A stretch of 40,695 nt of DNA, taken from IMG/VR virus record IMGVR_UViG_3300041404_000202, positions 1 to 40,695 of that record. One strand, given 5' to 3'. Every line of letters begins with the position of its first letter. Positions within the stretch are counted from its first letter, which is position 1. This document shows, in pieces, positions 39,086-40,695 of the stretch. The notes under the pieces are model-generated. The model was not told the origin of the DNA. It worked only from the letters and a program-made list of their open reading frames with translations, and made no database searches. Both the position numbers and the translations under genes were made by a program. The stretch comes from a virus.

Positions 39086-40198
39086 ATGGCACTGAATATC
39101 CAGCGTCTCAACTTCGACCCGGTGACGGGCGACAATGCCAGCGAAGCCTTCATGAAGCTGGACCTCGACATCGGCGAGATAGCCCAGGCGATCGACGGTG
39201 ATGGCAGTCCTGGCGCCGGGATCGATGGACGCCTCACCACTGTCGAGGCCGTCGTTGATGGGCTCGGTAACGCCTCGTCCAAGGACGTGGGAGCGGCAGC
39301 CAATACGGTGGCCGCTGGCGACGATGGTCGGTTCATGTACCGAGGCATGCGGAATCTACTGATCAACGGTGGGTTTCGGATCAATCAGCGTGGGTTTGCC
39401 GGGGGCAATCTCTCAGCCAACACGTATGGATACGACAGGTGGCGTACGTTTGGCGCGGTAGCCTCCATCACGCGGTCGGCAGATCGCTCGACCATTACCT
39501 TGAACGGAACGATCGGCCAGATTATCGAATCGCCCGATCTGGCCGGTGCAACGGTAACGGTCTCAGTGAAGAACCCATCTGGGGCGATTACGGTCAATCT
39601 ACGGCCGGACGCGACCACTGCAGCAGTAACTGGCGTCATCGCTGCTGGTGCGGGCACGAAGTCGGTCACGCTGGTTATCCCGGCATCGATGACGGGTAAC
39701 GTTTTCTTGCAACTCGTCACGGCCGCCCCGGTAACGTTCGACGGCAGCGCGAAGCAAGGTGGTGTGCAGCTGGAGCTTGGATCGTTCGCGTCGGCATTCG
39801 AGCTACGCCCCGCCGGTACGGAATTTGCCCTCTGCCAGAGATACTTCTGCAAGAGCTTCGACCCCGATGTGACGCCCGCGCTGAATCTGGCAAGCGGGAC
39901 AGGTGGTCAGTCCACGCACATTGCCACGGGTCTCAGCACAGGAAACGCCCGAACGGAAGGCATCCCATTCCCCGTACAGATGCGATCGACTCCCGCGTTG
40001 ACGCTATACACAACGAGTTCGGCTCCGAGTCAGGCGAATAGCTGGGCACTCTTCACGAGCTCGTATTTCACTTGCCCATCTCCGACCCCCTCGGTCAGCA
40101 CAACCGGATTTAGCGTCACCCTCGTATTTGGCAGCGGCTTGGTGCAGGCATCGAGCTACACCGTAGCAGGCCATTGGACAGCGGACGCGGAGCTTTGA
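39086..40198 (+). CDS. Tail fibre protein
   Basis: 370-residue protein. N-terminal NASEAFMKLDLDIGEIAQAI tail-attachment-like part, NLLINGGFRINQRGFAGGNL, YDRWRTFGAVASITRSADR and the end GGVQLELGSFASAFELRPAG, ALCQRYFCKSF fit phage tail fibres with a beta-rich distal domain. Likely host-receptor contact with J. Confidence 0.82.
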   Translation: MALNIQRLNFDPVTGDNASEAFMKLDLDIGEIAQAIDGDGSPGAGIDGRLTTVEAVVDGLGNASSKDVGAAANTVAAGDDGRFMYRGMRNLLINGGFRINQRGFAGGNLSANTYGYDRWRTFGAVASITRSADRSTITLNGTIGQIIESPDLAGATVTVSVKNPSGAITVNLRPDATTAAVTGVIAAGAGTKSVTLVIPASMTGNVFLQLVTAAPVTFDGSAKQGGVQLELGSFASAFELRPAGTEFALCQRYFCKSFDPDVTPALNLASGTGGQSTHIATGLSTGNARTEGIPFPVQMRSTPALTLYTTSSAPSQANSWALFTSSYFTCPSPTPSVSTTGFSVTLVFGSGLVQASSYTVAGHWTADAEL

Positions 40199-40200
40199 TC

Positions 40201-40695
40201 ATGGCGAAATATATCTACACCGACGGCAGCCACACTGCCGTTCGCGACAAAGAGACCGGATCTATCATTCCCGTCGCCGGCGATGGTTGGCTTGGTGATG
40301 CGTATCGCGATTGGGTTGCGTCCGGTAATGCACCCGACGAGCCTCCCGCACCGACATTCGAGGACTATGTCGCGCGGTTCACGCCAGGATTGCAACAATG
40401 GATGGAGGGTGTGGCGCGATCGAACGCCTACGACTCTGTCCTGTCATGCGTCTCCTACAAGGATTCAGGCGTTGCCCAGTTCGCCGGCGACGCCGCGGCG
40501 ATGATCGCCTGGCGCGATGCTCTGTGGCAGTGGGCGTCACAGTGGCAGGCCGGATTCAATGGTCAGTTGCCTGACCCCATCCCCACGCTGGAAGAGATCA
40601 TCGCCTTGGCGCCGCAGCCGGCGGCGTTCGGCTGGGTCGTGCACCCGCAGGGACAGATCATCGAGTCGCAGGCTCCGGTCGAGCAGACCGCCTGA
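40201..40695 (+). CDS. Tail fibre assembly-like protein
   Basis: 164-residue protein: MAKYIYTDGSHTAVRDKETG, APTFEDYVARFTPGLQQWM and NAYDSVLSCVSYKDSGVAQF, AMIAWRDALWQWASQWQ. The C-terminal pattern (SY...WRDALW) is seen in phage fibre chaperones and related proteins. ATG 40201 follows the fibre gene by two bases. It ends exactly at the window edge. Confidence 0.7.
   Translation: MAKYIYTDGSHTAVRDKETGSIIPVAGDGWLGDAYRDWVASGNAPDEPPAPTFEDYVARFTPGLQQWMEGVARSNAYDSVLSCVSYKDSGVAQFAGDAAAMIAWRDALWQWASQWQAGFNGQLPDPIPTLEEIIALAPQPAAFGWVVHPQGQIIESQAPVEQTA

Overview
The window is a nearly complete genome of a lambdoid, siphovirus-type temperate phage (prophage) from a GC-rich proteobacterium. The replication, lysis, HK97-type head and lambda-type tail genes resemble phages of Xanthomonadales/Lysobacterales (Xanthomonas, Dyella or Luteibacter-like hosts); that host guess is inference from gene style and base composition. 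No integrase, tRNA, rRNA, IS element or CRISPR array is visible. The left edge cuts just after an AlpA/Xis-type gene, so an integrase, if present, would lie outside.

Layout. (1) About 1-9633, leftward early/accessory operon, mostly with start/stop overlaps: AlpA-like regulator, Cys-rich protein, ASCH-type protein, Lar-MazG-like fusion, several orphan proteins, a winged-helix protein with a degenerate J-domain, a frame-broken DNA methyltransferase, a small HTH protein, RdgC and several small membrane or lipoprotein genes. One gene (1214-1921) points the other way. The operon is driven from a PL-like promoter (9672-9699) covered by two palindromic operators. (2) 9766-11701, leftward, a likely lysogenic unit: CI-type S24 repressor, a small protein, a lipoprotein and an exported protein. 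(3) 11702-11774, the immunity switch, with three operator copies of the PL type and back-to-back promoters. (4) 11775-18134, rightward early genes: Cro, CII-like regulator, small HTH proteins, O-like initiator carrying 10-bp-phased GTCACG iterons, DnaB helicase, Ref-type nuclease, RusA resolvase and a Q-like antiterminator. (5) 18131-18215, a candidate late promoter followed by a terminator, the pR'/tR' arrangement. (6) 18291-19818, lysis: GH19 endolysin, holin, Rz and overlapping Rz1. (7) 19818-28719, HNH nuclease, terminase, portal, ClpP-type protease, capsid, connectors and major tail protein. (8) 28719-40695, tail chaperones joined by a -1 frameshift, tape measure, lambda M-L-K-I-J homologues and fibre genes.

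The genes form a lambda-like programme: CI controls PL and PR through a shared operator, PR expresses replication and Q, and Q probably lets the late promoter read through its leader terminator into lysis and morphogenesis. Several intrinsic terminators inside the structural operon probably tune capsid and tail-tube output. The most notable points are the phased iteron origin inside the initiator gene, the shared operator set with near-leaderless cI and cro, the C7 tract that splits the methyltransferase, the HTH/J-domain fusion, the Lar-MazG fusion, and the in-frame GGGAAAC slippery site directly before the chaperone stop.
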